Source of the DNA: an uncultured Cellulosilyticum sp.
GTDB lineage: Bacteria > Bacillota > Clostridia > Lachnospirales > Cellulosilyticaceae
Assembly (NCBI GenBank): GCA_934725855.1
Contig: CAKVCL010000024.1
Location: 1-49,362 of the forward strand
DNA length: 49,362 nucleotides
Direction of reading: 5' to 3'
Numbering within the stretch: position 1 is the stretch's first letter; every line of letters begins with the position of its first letter. Positions 17,174 through 24,421 of this stretch are shown in pieces. A program made the position numbers and the translations under genes. Below the pieces are notes generated by a model. The model made no database searches and had not been told where the DNA came from. It saw nothing but the letters and a program-made list of their open reading frames with translations.

Positions 17174-19819
17174 ATGAAAAATTACAGCTTAAACGAACTA
17201 AGAGAAATGTATTTAAAATTCTTCGAAAGCAAAAATCACCTTCGTGCAAAAAGCTTTCCTTTAGTTCCACAAAATGATAACAGTTTATTACTGATTAATG
17301 CGGGTATGGCACCACTTAAACCTTACTTTACAGGTCAAGATGAGCCACCAAGAAGAAGAATGACAACTTGCCAAAAATGTATCCGTACAGGAGATATTGA
17401 AAATGTAGGTAAAACCGCTCGTCACGGTACATTCTTTGAAATGCTTGGTAACTTCTCATTTGGAGATTACTTCAAAGAAGATGCCATCAAATGGGCATGG
17501 GAATTTGTAACTGAACACTTAGAACTTCCTGTTGACCGTTTATTCGTTACCGTCTATGAAGAGGATGAAGAAGCAGCAGAAATCTGGCATAAAAAAGTAG
17601 GACTTCCTAAAGAAAAAATCTTTTACATGGGTAAAGAAGACAACTTCTGGGAAGCTGGCATTGATGGTCCATGTGGTCCATGTTCTGAAATTTATTTTGA
17701 CCGTGGTCCTGAATTTGGATGTGGCAAACCAGGCTGTACCGTAGGATGTGATTGTGACCGTTACATGGAATTTTGGAACTTAGTATTTACACAATTTGAA
17801 CGTCACGAAGATGGTACGTATACACCACTTGCTCAAAGAAACATTGATACAGGAATGGGACTTGAAAGACTTGCCGCTATGATGCAAGGCGTAGGCTCAA
17901 TTTTTGATGTGGATACGATTAAAGCAATTCGTGACCATGTTTGCCGAATTGCAGGCGTAGAATATGGTAAAGAGCATAAAAAAGATGTTTCAATTCGTGT
18001 TATTACAGATCATATTCGTTCAGTCACTTTCATGGCTGCGGATGGCGTGCTGCCATCAAATGAAGGACGCGGTTATGTCATGAGACGTCTTTTAAGACGT
18101 GCCGTAAGACATGGTAAACTTTTAGGCATTGAAGGACTATTCTTACAAGATCTTGTTAAAACAGTAGTCGATAACTCAAAACATGAGTATACAGAACTTG
18201 AAGACAAATACGAATATCTTGTAAAACTGCTTACTGTTGAAGAAAAGAACTTTAACGAAACCATCGACCGGGGATTAGTGATTCTTAAAAACTACATGGA
18301 TGAGATGAAAGCAAATGGTGAAACCGTATTAAACGGTAAAGCATGCTTTACTTTATCAGATACTTATGGCTTCCCTATTGATTTAACACGCGAAATTCTT
18401 GAAGAACAAGGCTTTAGTGCAGATGAAGAAGGCTATGCTAAAGAAATGGAAATTCAACGTGAAACAGCACGTACGGCACGTGGTGGTTCAAAATATATGG
18501 GGGCTGATGAAACAGTCTTTAATCAAATGGACCCAGCTATGCATACCAGATTCGTTGGTTATGATGCACTAGAAAAAGAAACAACTCTTGAAGTATTAGC
18601 AAATGATGAAACGCTTCTTGATGTGGCTTCTTGCGGCGATGAAATTTACGTGGTTGTCAGTGAAACACCTTTCTATGCTGAAATGGGTGGTCAAGCTGGT
18701 GATAAAGGAATCATTGAAACCGCTACAGGTAAATTAGAAGTAACTGATACAACAAAAGTAGTTGGTGGAAAATTTGCACATCATGCTAAAGTCGTAGAAG
18801 GAAGCGTTCAAAAAGGTCAAAAAGCAACCTTCAAAGTAGATGCTAGCATTCGTATGGATGTTGCACGTAATCATAGTGCGACTCACTTACTTCAAAAAGC
18901 TTTACGTGAAGTAGTTGGTACACACATTGAACAAGCAGGTTCAAATGTAAACAAAGATCGTTTACGTTTTGACTTTACTCACTTTGAAGCCTTAACTCAT
19001 GAACAAATTTCTAAAGTAGAAGCATTGGTTAATGAAAAAGTTCTTGAAGGTTTAGTGATTGATACAAAAGAAATGCCTATTGATGAAGCACGTAAACTAG
19101 GCGCAATGGCATTATTTGGTGAAAAATACGGTAATACTGTACGTGTAGTCAATATGGGTGGTTACTCTATTGAATTATGCGGTGGAACCCACCTTCAAAA
19201 TACAGCAGCCATTGGAACCTTCAAAATTATTTCTGAATCAGGGGTTGCTGCAGGCGTAAGACGTATTGAAGCTGTAACAGGTAGAGGGGCTCTTCATTAT
19301 TATCAAACAATGGAAGAAAACTTAAATGAAATTACAGCCATTGTGAAAGCTAAAAAAGCAGATGTTGTAAAACGTGTAGAAGCCATGTCTAATGAGCTTA
19401 AAGAAGCCCATAAAGAAAATGAGAAGCTTAAAGCAGAGCTTGCCCAGTCCAAAGCAGGTGCCTTAACAGAGCAAGTAGAAGAAGTAGCAGGTATGAAAGT
19501 CCTTGTCAGTCAAATCGATGGTCTTGATATGAATGGTCTTAAAAACATGGGAGATTCATTAAAAGATCAATTACAAGATGGCGTTGTTGTTTTATTAAGT
19601 CATACAGATGATAAAGTCAATTTAGTGGCAATGGCAACAAATAGTGCTGTGAGCCAAGGCGTACATTGCGGACAAATCATTTCTCAAACAGCAGCAGCTG
19701 TTGGCGGAAAAGGTGGCGGAAGAACAAATATGGCTCAAGCTGGTGGTAAAGATGCAAGTAAAATTGCTGAAGCGATGAACACTGCCAAAACTGTAATTAA
19801 AGGGCAACTTCAAGGTTAA
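17174..19819 (+). CDS. alaS: Alanine--tRNA ligase
   Basis: Alanyl-tRNA synthetase charges tRNA-Ala and edits mischarged serine and glycine. The 881-residue product shows the class II core at the N-terminus (motif 1 region FFESKNHLRAKSFPLVP; GPCGPCSEIYFD). The editing domain has H567/H571 in NHSATHLL and C669/H673 in CGGTH. The end is a coiled segment and a DHHA1 domain with GGKGGGRTNMAQAGG. AAGGAGG lies 6 bases before the ATG. Expression is controlled by the upstream T-box. Full length and intact motifs make it clearly functional. Confidence 0.99.
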   Translation: MKNYSLNELREMYLKFFESKNHLRAKSFPLVPQNDNSLLLINAGMAPLKPYFTGQDEPPRRRMTTCQKCIRTGDIENVGKTARHGTFFEMLGNFSFGDYFKEDAIKWAWEFVTEHLELPVDRLFVTVYEEDEEAAEIWHKKVGLPKEKIFYMGKEDNFWEAGIDGPCGPCSEIYFDRGPEFGCGKPGCTVGCDCDRYMEFWNLVFTQFERHEDGTYTPLAQRNIDTGMGLERLAAMMQGVGSIFDVDTIKAIRDHVCRIAGVEYGKEHKKDVSIRVITDHIRSVTFMAADGVLPSNEGRGYVMRRLLRRAVRHGKLLGIEGLFLQDLVKTVVDNSKHEYTELEDKYEYLVKLLTVEEKNFNETIDRGLVILKNYMDEMKANGETVLNGKACFTLSDTYGFPIDLTREILEEQGFSADEEGYAKEMEIQRETARTARGGSKYMGADETVFNQMDPAMHTRFVGYDALEKETTLEVLANDETLLDVASCGDEIYVVVSETPFYAEMGGQAGDKGIIETATGKLEVTDTTKVVGGKFAHHAKVVEGSVQKGQKATFKVDASIRMDVARNHSATHLLQKALREVVGTHIEQAGSNVNKDRLRFDFTHFEALTHEQISKVEALVNEKVLEGLVIDTKEMPIDEARKLGAMALFGEKYGNTVRVVNMGGYSIELCGGTHLQNTAAIGTFKIISESGVAAGVRRIEAVTGRGALHYYQTMEENLNEITAIVKAKKADVVKRVEAMSNELKEAHKENEKLKAELAQSKAGALTEQVEEVAGMKVLVSQIDGLDMNGLKNMGDSLKDQLQDGVVVLLSHTDDKVNLVAMATNSAVSQGVHCGQIISQTAAAVGGKGGGRTNMAQAGGKDASKIAEAMNTAKTVIKGQLQG

Positions 19820-19874
19820 TTTCTAGACTGCGAATAAATTTTTAAATAAAGTGAATGAAATATGGCAAGAATAC

Positions 19875-19903
19875 TTGACGTATGGGCTATATTACTCTAT
19901 AAT
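19875..19903 (+). promoter_or_regulatory. Promoter of rpsU-yqeY
   Basis: TTGACG (19875-19880) and TATAAT (19898-19903) have a 17-bp spacer, about 74 bp upstream of the rpsU start. Confidence 0.8.
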
Positions 19904-19976
19904 TTAACGTAGTGCTTTAATCTTTTCTCCGTACAAATGCATAAAGCACAACATAGCACCGGAGGGAGGGAAAGAA

Positions 19977-20156
19977 ATGTCAGAGGTTACAGTTCGCGAA
20001 AACGAGTCTTTAGATAGCGCTCTTCGCAGATTTAAAAGAAACTGTGCAAAAGCAGGTATCATGCAAGAAATCCGCAAGAGAGAACACTATGAAAAACCTA
20101 GTGTAAAACGTAAAAAGAAATCAGAAGCAGCTCGCAAAAAAAATAAACAATACTAA
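19977..20156 (+). CDS. rpsU: 30S ribosomal protein S21
   Basis: The short 59-residue gene encodes the small-subunit protein S21. The sequence starts [20 protein letters not shown], has the [20 protein letters not shown] core and a Lys/Arg-rich tail ending KKNKQY, all typical of Firmicute S21. A very strong ribosome site, GGAGGGAGG, lies about 8 bases upstream. It forms a unit with yqeY 65 bp downstream, a pairing conserved across Firmicutes. Confidence 0.97.
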   Translation: MSEVTVRENESLDSALRRFKRNCAKAGIMQEIRKREHYEKPSVKRKKKSEAARKKNKQY

Positions 20157-20221
20157 TTATTGATTGTTTTTGATTATAGTAACTTTAATGGATTAAAGTT
20201 ATGTACTAAGGGATGATGCAG

Positions 20222-20671
20222 ATGTCTTTGAAAGAAACGCTTCTTAATGATATGAAAGAAGCTATGAAAGAAAAAGATGTCCTTCGTAAGAACACAGTTC
20301 AATCTGTTCGTGGTGCCATTCTTCAGCAAGAGAAAGACACAATGAAAGAGGTTAACGAAGAACAAATTCTTGATATTATCATGTCTGAAATCAAGAAACG
20401 CAAAGATGCACTTGCTGACTTTGAAAAAGGTCATCGTCCAGATTTAGTAGAGGCTGCTAATTGCGAGATTGCGATTTTGCAAAAATACTTGCCTGCTCAA
20501 CTTTCTGAAGAAGAGCTTACAGCACTTGTTCGTGAAACCATTGCAGAAGTATCAGCTGTGTCTATGAAAGATATGGGCAAAGTTATGGGTGCTATTACTG
20601 CTAAAGTAAAAGGCAAGGCCGATAACTCAAAAGTGAGTAGCATTGTCAAACAATGTTTAGCACATCAATAA
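20222..20671 (+). CDS. yqeY: GatB/YqeY domain-containing protein
   Basis: The 149-residue protein is a YqeY-type stand-alone tRNA-binding-like module related to the C-terminal domain of the amidotransferase subunit GatB. It begins LKETLLNDMKEAMKEKD and contains ILDIIMSEIKKRKDAL and EIAILQKYLPAQLSEEEL. The C-terminal half has the MGKVMGAITAKVKGKADNS signature. Its precise role is unknown; a tRNA-related function is inferred from GatB. Start ATG 20222 has AAGGGA 8 bases upstream; the ATGs at 20213 and 20216 lie within or against that site. The length equals the Bacillus protein (148). Confidence 0.93.
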   Translation: MSLKETLLNDMKEAMKEKDVLRKNTVQSVRGAILQQEKDTMKEVNEEQILDIIMSEIKKRKDALADFEKGHRPDLVEAANCEIAILQKYLPAQLSEEELTALVRETIAEVSAVSMKDMGKVMGAITAKVKGKADNSKVSSIVKQCLAHQ

Positions 20672-20690
20672 AGCTGAAGCTTAAAAATAG

Positions 20691-20719
20691 AGACATCCTA
20701 GAAATAGGGTGTCTTTTTT
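20691..20719 (+). terminator. Terminator of rpsU-yqeY
   Basis: AGACATCCTA (20691-20700) pairs with TAGGGTGTCT (20705-20714) around a GAAA loop, followed by a run of T. One pair is G.U. Confidence 0.92.
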
Positions 20720-20973
20720 GCTTGCTTGAAATTTACCTTTATAGAGCCATATCTCTCTTTATTTAGTAATAAAGCCTTTCTCTCTTTTTTATTTATTCAT
20801 AACCTTTTTGTATTCCTCGTTATAAATACTTTTGTTTATAATCCTTATTCTTGATATACCAACCTACTAAAGTGGATGAAATTGCTCATAAATGAGCCCT
20901 TTACCTTTTGTGCAATACCTATTATAAGAATACCGTTAGACTATCCTTTTGCAAATTACTGCATATATTTTTA

Positions 20974-20993
20974 TATAATGATAAAAATTATCA
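20974..20993 (+). promoter_or_regulatory. Fur/PerR-type box overlapping a -10 element
   Basis: TGATAAAAATTATCA (20979-20993) matches the Firmicute 7-1-7 Fur box TGATAATnATTATCA at all but one defined position. It abuts TATAAT at 20974-20979, with a poor -35 candidate TTGCAA (20949-20954; 19-bp spacer). A Fur, PerR or Zur regulator could bind here. No metal-uptake gene lies downstream, and chance matches in AT-rich DNA are possible. Confidence 0.35.
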
Positions 20994-21036
20994 TTTATAT
21001 TTTCTTTTTTCTCTCCCTTTTTCTTACTTATTTATA

Positions 21037-21075
21037 AACCCACCACAGATAATATAAAATTATCTGTGGTGGGTT
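21037..21075. repeat. Perfect 17-bp inverted repeat
   Basis: Arm AACCCACCACAGATAAT (21037-21053) is exactly complementary to the arm at 21059-21075, with a 5-base loop. The outer part is G+C-rich in an AT-rich setting. Neither strand has a T-run after it, so it is not a standard terminator. It could cap a small RNA's 3' end or act as a protein-binding site. Confidence 0.75.
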
Positions 21076-21120
21076 GACATTTATATATCGAAATGTTAAC
21101 CTGTTATATATGATAAACTA

Positions 21121-21170
21121 TAGTTAACTATTGAAATTTATTAGTTAACTAAAATAATAAGCAAATTAAC
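21121..21170 (+). promoter_or_regulatory. Three operator-like motifs at exact 21-bp spacing
   Basis: TAGTTAACTA occurs at 21121-21130 and again at 21142-21151. Their cores GTTAAC start at 21123 and 21144, and ATTAAC starts at 21165. The steps are 21 and 21 bp, two helical turns, so all face the same side of DNA. A further GTTAAC lies at 21095, out of phase. A promoter TTGAAA (21131-21136) with AATAAT (21153-21158) is interleaved, so bound protein would cover it. Autoregulation by the next gene's product is inferred. Confidence 0.55.
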
Positions 21171-21196
21171 TTTTTTAACGAATGGAGAATGATTAT

Positions 21197-22039
21197 ATGG
21201 CTGATGTGACATTTGGAGTAAAAGTTCCTGAAGAAATGAAGAATGAATTAAGTGAATTAATGAAGGAGAGTACTGTAAGTGGTAAGGAATTTATGAGCAT
21301 GCTCATTGCAAGCTATAAATTAGAGAAAACAAAGGAAAGTACCGCACTTTTTGACGGGGATTTAAAAGAACTGCAAGGACTCATTAAACGGATTCAAAGT
21401 CTTTTCATTAATATGATTGATAAAAGCAGCTTAGAAATTGAAGCCATAAAAGGAGAGAGCGAGAAAAAATTATCTGATAAGGAGGATGAGAAAAAGCAGT
21501 TTGAAGAAACGATAGAAGCGCATCAAGCGACTATCCACCAATTACAAGAAAACATAAAAGCTTTGGAAGCTAAGAACAAGCAACTAGAAAGTCAACTCAT
21601 TGAAAGTAACGAAGATATTAAAGCCTATAAACAACAACTTAAGAATCAATCCTTATTAGACACCAAATATCAAGATGAAATTAATGCACTCAATGAAAAG
21701 TTAGAAAGTTATAAGCGTCTTGATCTTGAAATTCAGGAAAGAAACGATGAATGTAATAAGCTTAAGCAAAGAAATGATGAGATTGCATCCGAAGTATGGT
21801 TTTTAAAAAGGGAAATCGAAAAAAATCAAAATGAAAAAGAAGTACTAACTGAAAAATACCAAAAAGATATGGCCCAAATTAAGGTGCAGCATGAATTAGA
21901 AATTAAAAATCAGCTTTTAGAGCAGAAATTGTCTATAAGTCTTGAAAATGTTAAATTAATGGAAGAAATAAGTACATTAAAAGATCAGTTAGCCAAAAGT
22001 CTGAAAATAAATCATGAGATGAGTCAAAAAGAAAAATAG
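21197..22039 (+). CDS. Putative ribbon-helix-helix DNA-binding protein with long coiled coil
   Basis: The 280-residue protein is not a family I can name. Residues 3-45 (DVTFGVKVPEEMKNELSELM, then SGKEFMSMLIASYKL) fit a ribbon-helix-helix: a short strand, a helix, a turn and a second helix. From about residue 50 to the end it is almost pure coiled coil, rich in Glu, Lys, Gln and Leu heptads, with no membrane segment. This is the plan of KfrA-type plasmid proteins (DNA-binding head, long rod), but with a different head. ATG 21197 was chosen because GGAG ends 9 bases upstream; ATG 21182 overlaps that site. The phased TAGTTAACTA motifs just upstream suggest it binds its own promoter. Roles in DNA organisation or segregation are possible; none is shown. 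Confidence 0.6.
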   Translation: MADVTFGVKVPEEMKNELSELMKESTVSGKEFMSMLIASYKLEKTKESTALFDGDLKELQGLIKRIQSLFINMIDKSSLEIEAIKGESEKKLSDKEDEKKQFEETIEAHQATIHQLQENIKALEAKNKQLESQLIESNEDIKAYKQQLKNQSLLDTKYQDEINALNEKLESYKRLDLEIQERNDECNKLKQRNDEIASEVWFLKREIEKNQNEKEVLTEKYQKDMAQIKVQHELEIKNQLLEQKLSISLENVKLMEEISTLKDQLAKSLKINHEMSQKEK

Positions 22040-22082
22040 TTCACCACATCATTTCACAATAGTTAGGTGTATAAAATTTATG

Positions 22083-22111
22083 TTGTTTTTTGTTAGCATT
22101 AATGATATACT
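22083..22111 (+). promoter_or_regulatory. Promoter of formate/nitrite transporter gene
   Basis: TTGTTT (22083-22088) and TATACT (22106-22111) have a 17-bp spacer and a TG extended -10, about 28 bp before the start codon. Confidence 0.6.
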
Positions 22112-22138
22112 ACTGTACGATTAAAGGAGTGTATGCAA

Positions 22139-22960
22139 ATGGCAAATTATTTAACACCACAAGAAATTACTGATTACACTAGCAACGGAGGCGTCAATAA
22201 AGTTAATCGTAGTGTGTTGCTAGTTCTACTTATGGCCGTTATGGCTGGAGTTTACATTGCATTAGGTGGGTTTGCTTCTTCAGTAGCTGCTCATGCAGTA
22301 ACAAACAAGGGGCTTGCTAAGTTAGTAACAGGTGCAGTTTTCCCTATTGGGCTTATGTTTGTCGTTATTAACGGTGCAGATTTATTTACAGGTAACTGCT
22401 TAATTGTCGTATCTACGCTTGAAAAGAAAACAACTTGGGGTGGATTTGTAAAAAATCTTATCATTGTACTTGTTGGAAATTTCATAGGTGCAGCTATTAT
22501 TGCAATTCTTGTTGCCAATAGTGGTATTTTATCTATGAGTGACAATGCTTTTGGCGCTTACGCAATTAAGACCGCTGTATCAAAATGTAATCTTACCTTT
22601 ATCCAAGCATTATGTCTTGGAATCATTTGTAACATTTTTGTTTGTGCAGGGATTTGGATGATCTACGCCTCAAAAGATATTGCAGGTAAAATTTTAGCTG
22701 GCTTCTTCTCTATATTTGCTTTTGCAATTAGTGGAGCAGAGCATATTGTTGCCAATATGTATTATGTGCCCGTTGCATTATTTTCAAAAGGACATAGTGA
22801 ATATATGGAACTTGCACATGTTACAGCAGATCAATTAACATGGAGTAAATTCCTACTCAATAATGTTATTCCAGTTGTCATTGGAAACATTATTGGTGGT
22901 TTATTTATCGGGGGAATGTATTTCCTAATCTATAAAAAACTAGAGAAACCATCAAAATAA
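22139..22960 (+). CDS. Formate/nitrite transporter (FNT) family channel
   Basis: The 273-residue integral membrane protein belongs to the FNT family, pentameric channels for formate, nitrite or hydrosulfide. Six hydrophobic helices are evident. They include the re-entrant segments AGVYIALGGFASSVAAHAV and NGADLFTGNCLIV, which carry the FNT signature, and a SGAEHIVANMYY stretch containing the conserved histidine of the central gate. ATG 22139 has AAAGGAG 9 bases upstream, whereas ATG 22133 is only 3 bases away. Substrate cannot be fixed from sequence; formate is favoured because fhs and folD lie in the same region and nitrite metabolism genes do not. It is monocistronic, between its own promoter and terminator. 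Confidence 0.92.
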   Translation: MANYLTPQEITDYTSNGGVNKVNRSVLLVLLMAVMAGVYIALGGFASSVAAHAVTNKGLAKLVTGAVFPIGLMFVVINGADLFTGNCLIVVSTLEKKTTWGGFVKNLIIVLVGNFIGAAIIAILVANSGILSMSDNAFGAYAIKTAVSKCNLTFIQALCLGIICNIFVCAGIWMIYASKDIAGKILAGFFSIFAFAISGAEHIVANMYYVPVALFSKGHSEYMELAHVTADQLTWSKFLLNNVIPVVIGNIIGGLFIGGMYFLIYKKLEKPSK

Positions 22961-22985
22961 AAGTCGCAGTCATGCGACTTTTTTT
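22961..22985 (+). terminator. Terminator of FNT gene
   Basis: AAGTCGCA (22961-22968) and TGCGACTT (22973-22980) form an 8-bp stem with a GTCA loop and seven T. Confidence 0.92.
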
Positions 22986-23045
22986 AATGATACGCTACCT
23001 GTCTTTTAGATAGCGCTATACGATTTTAGATGAGAGGTATATAAC

Positions 23046-23990
23046 ATGAATATTCAAAAAGCCATTGGTTATTTTAAGCAATCTCTCGGTAATGAACAAT
23101 TATCTAGTCATACACTACGTGCCTATGAACAAGACTTAGATCAATTTAGTCAGTGTACCAATAAAGAGGATTTAGATGAATTAGATTTTGAAGACTTTCA
23201 AAATTATCTAGCAGAAATTTCAACCTTAAAGTTAGCAAGTATCAAAAGAAAACGCGTTGTCTTAAACCGCTTTTTGTCATTCTGCTATCGCAAAAAGTTA
23301 TGCAAAGAACGTTTATTTGAATATATTGATCCGATACGTTCTAAAAAAATAACAACGCCTAAAGAAGTTCTATCGAAAGAAGAAATTAGTAAAATACAGG
23401 CTTATTTAAAATCTGAGTGTGAACAAGCCACTAATGAAAAAAGTACACCTTACTATGAATACCTCTATTATTGTGCGATTCGTAATAAATTACTAGTTGC
23501 TTTTTTATTGTACACAGGGTGCCGCGCACATGAAGCAGTTGCGATTAAGTTAAAAGACATTGACTTTGAGAAAAATACAATTACCCTTTTTACAAAGGGG
23601 GCTAAATATAATCCTATCCCTATCCATGACGATTTAAGTTTAGCCTTTCAAAATTATTTTGATGAACTGGATCTTTTAGAAGATTCTTTTAAAACTTCTA
23701 TAAGTGAAAGTGCGTACTTATTTCCAAGTAAAAAAGATCCTAAAACCTATATGTCTACTCGCACTCTTCATGATTTAATGAAGAAGCTCTCTCTCGTTAT
23801 TAATCGGCCTATTCACGCTCATTTGTTTCGACATACTTTTGCCTCTTATTGCATTGCGTCCAATATGGATATCTCTACAATTTCTTCTTTGATTTCACAT
23901 AGTAATCCATCCATTACTTTATCTATTTATACGCATGAAATAGATGCTCATAATAAGCAAGAACAAATCAAAAAGTTACATTTCAATTGA
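23046..23990 (+). CDS. Tyrosine recombinase/integrase (XerC/D-like)
   Basis: The 314-residue protein has an N-terminal SAM-like DNA-binding domain (about 5-95; SSHTLRAYEQDLDQF) and a complete catalytic domain: R160 in YTGCRAHEA, a hairpin lysine at about K184/K187, H259 and R262 in HAHLFRH, H285 in ISHSN and nucleophile Y295 in SIYTHE. Such proteins cut and rejoin DNA at paired sites. It could be a chromosomal Xer-type enzyme or a relic integrase. No attachment-site duplication, tRNA or phage gene was seen nearby, and it carries a roughly 20-residue insertion (123-145) before the first catalytic motif. The start ATG follows GAGAGG. Confidence 0.88.
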   Translation: MNIQKAIGYFKQSLGNEQLSSHTLRAYEQDLDQFSQCTNKEDLDELDFEDFQNYLAEISTLKLASIKRKRVVLNRFLSFCYRKKLCKERLFEYIDPIRSKKITTPKEVLSKEEISKIQAYLKSECEQATNEKSTPYYEYLYYCAIRNKLLVAFLLYTGCRAHEAVAIKLKDIDFEKNTITLFTKGAKYNPIPIHDDLSLAFQNYFDELDLLEDSFKTSISESAYLFPSKKDPKTYMSTRTLHDLMKKLSLVINRPIHAHLFRHTFASYCIASNMDISTISSLISHSNPSITLSIYTHEIDAHNKQEQIKKLHFN

Positions 23991-24068
23991 TAAGCTTTAC
24001 TGGTTTAGTGGGTATGAAATGATGTTTTTTGACGCATACTATATATTAATTTGAAAGGAGTATATGGT

Positions 24069-24296
24069 ATGAATGATTTGAATGAACTTAAACAAAAATA
24101 TCAAGAAGGCTTTCGCTGTATTTACACAGAGAAAAATGATACCGAGGGACTGACTATGCATCTTAAAAATTTCCGTGAAGAGAAATTACACACGATGCAA
24201 GTGAAAAGTGATATGGAAATCGGACAAATAGAAGATTTCTTAGATCAAATGAATCAAATTAAAAAGCAAAAAGGGCATGATTGTCATGACTTATAA
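24069..24296 (+). CDS. Small hypothetical helical protein
   Basis: The 75-residue product, unrecognised, is charged and predicted helical, with two helices (LNELKQKYQEGF and IGQIEDFLDQMNQIKKQ) around a short strand-like middle. It has three Cys/His-type residues near the ends (RCIY, GHDCHDL). ATG 24069 has AAAGGAG 8 bases upstream; the TTG at 24051 overlaps that site. It has its own terminator, so it is a genuine expressed small gene. No function can be assigned; position after the recombinase does not by itself imply a link. Confidence 0.65.
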   Translation: MNDLNELKQKYQEGFRCIYTEKNDTEGLTMHLKNFREEKLHTMQVKSDMEIGQIEDFLDQMNQIKKQKGHDCHDL

Positions 24297-24298
24297 AA

Positions 24299-24322
24299 GC
24301 ACCTCAAATTGAGGTGTTTTTT
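24299..24322 (+). terminator. Terminator
   Basis: CACCTCA (24300-24306) pairs with TGAGGTG (24310-24316), followed by six T, directly after the small gene's stop. Confidence 0.88.
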
Positions 24323-24421
24323 ATATACCATGTAATTCTTTGCATATTTTCAAATCATTGTCTAACATAAGCCCAATTCTTGTGGAAATACTAATGATAT
24401 GACGTAAATAAGGGGGCTACT

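Larger units (their letters stand above)
20720..21196. other. AT-rich noncoding interval (about 480 bp) rich in regulatory-looking motifs
   Basis: No convincing reading frame is present. The first 230 bases are AT-rich and featureless to me. The second half holds a Fur-like box overlapping a -10 element, a pyrimidine-rich tract (about 21000-21030), a perfect inverted repeat and three phased TTAAC motifs, each listed separately. For a gene-dense chromosome this is a large and unusually patterned gap. Confidence 0.7.

Noticed and set aside
21037..21075. Rho-independent terminator
   Set aside because: No T-run follows on either strand and no gene ends just before it; listed as an unexplained inverted repeat.
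21095..21170. CRISPR-like or phage att-like interpretation of the TAGTTAACTA repeats
   Set aside because: Motifs are 6-10 bp with 11-bp gaps, far too short for CRISPR, and no duplicate copy flanks the recombinase gene.
20720..24322. Integrated prophage or plasmid
   Set aside because: A single recombinase and a coiled-coil protein are not enough; no replication, capsid, relaxase or att duplication is visible, and base composition resembles the surroundings.
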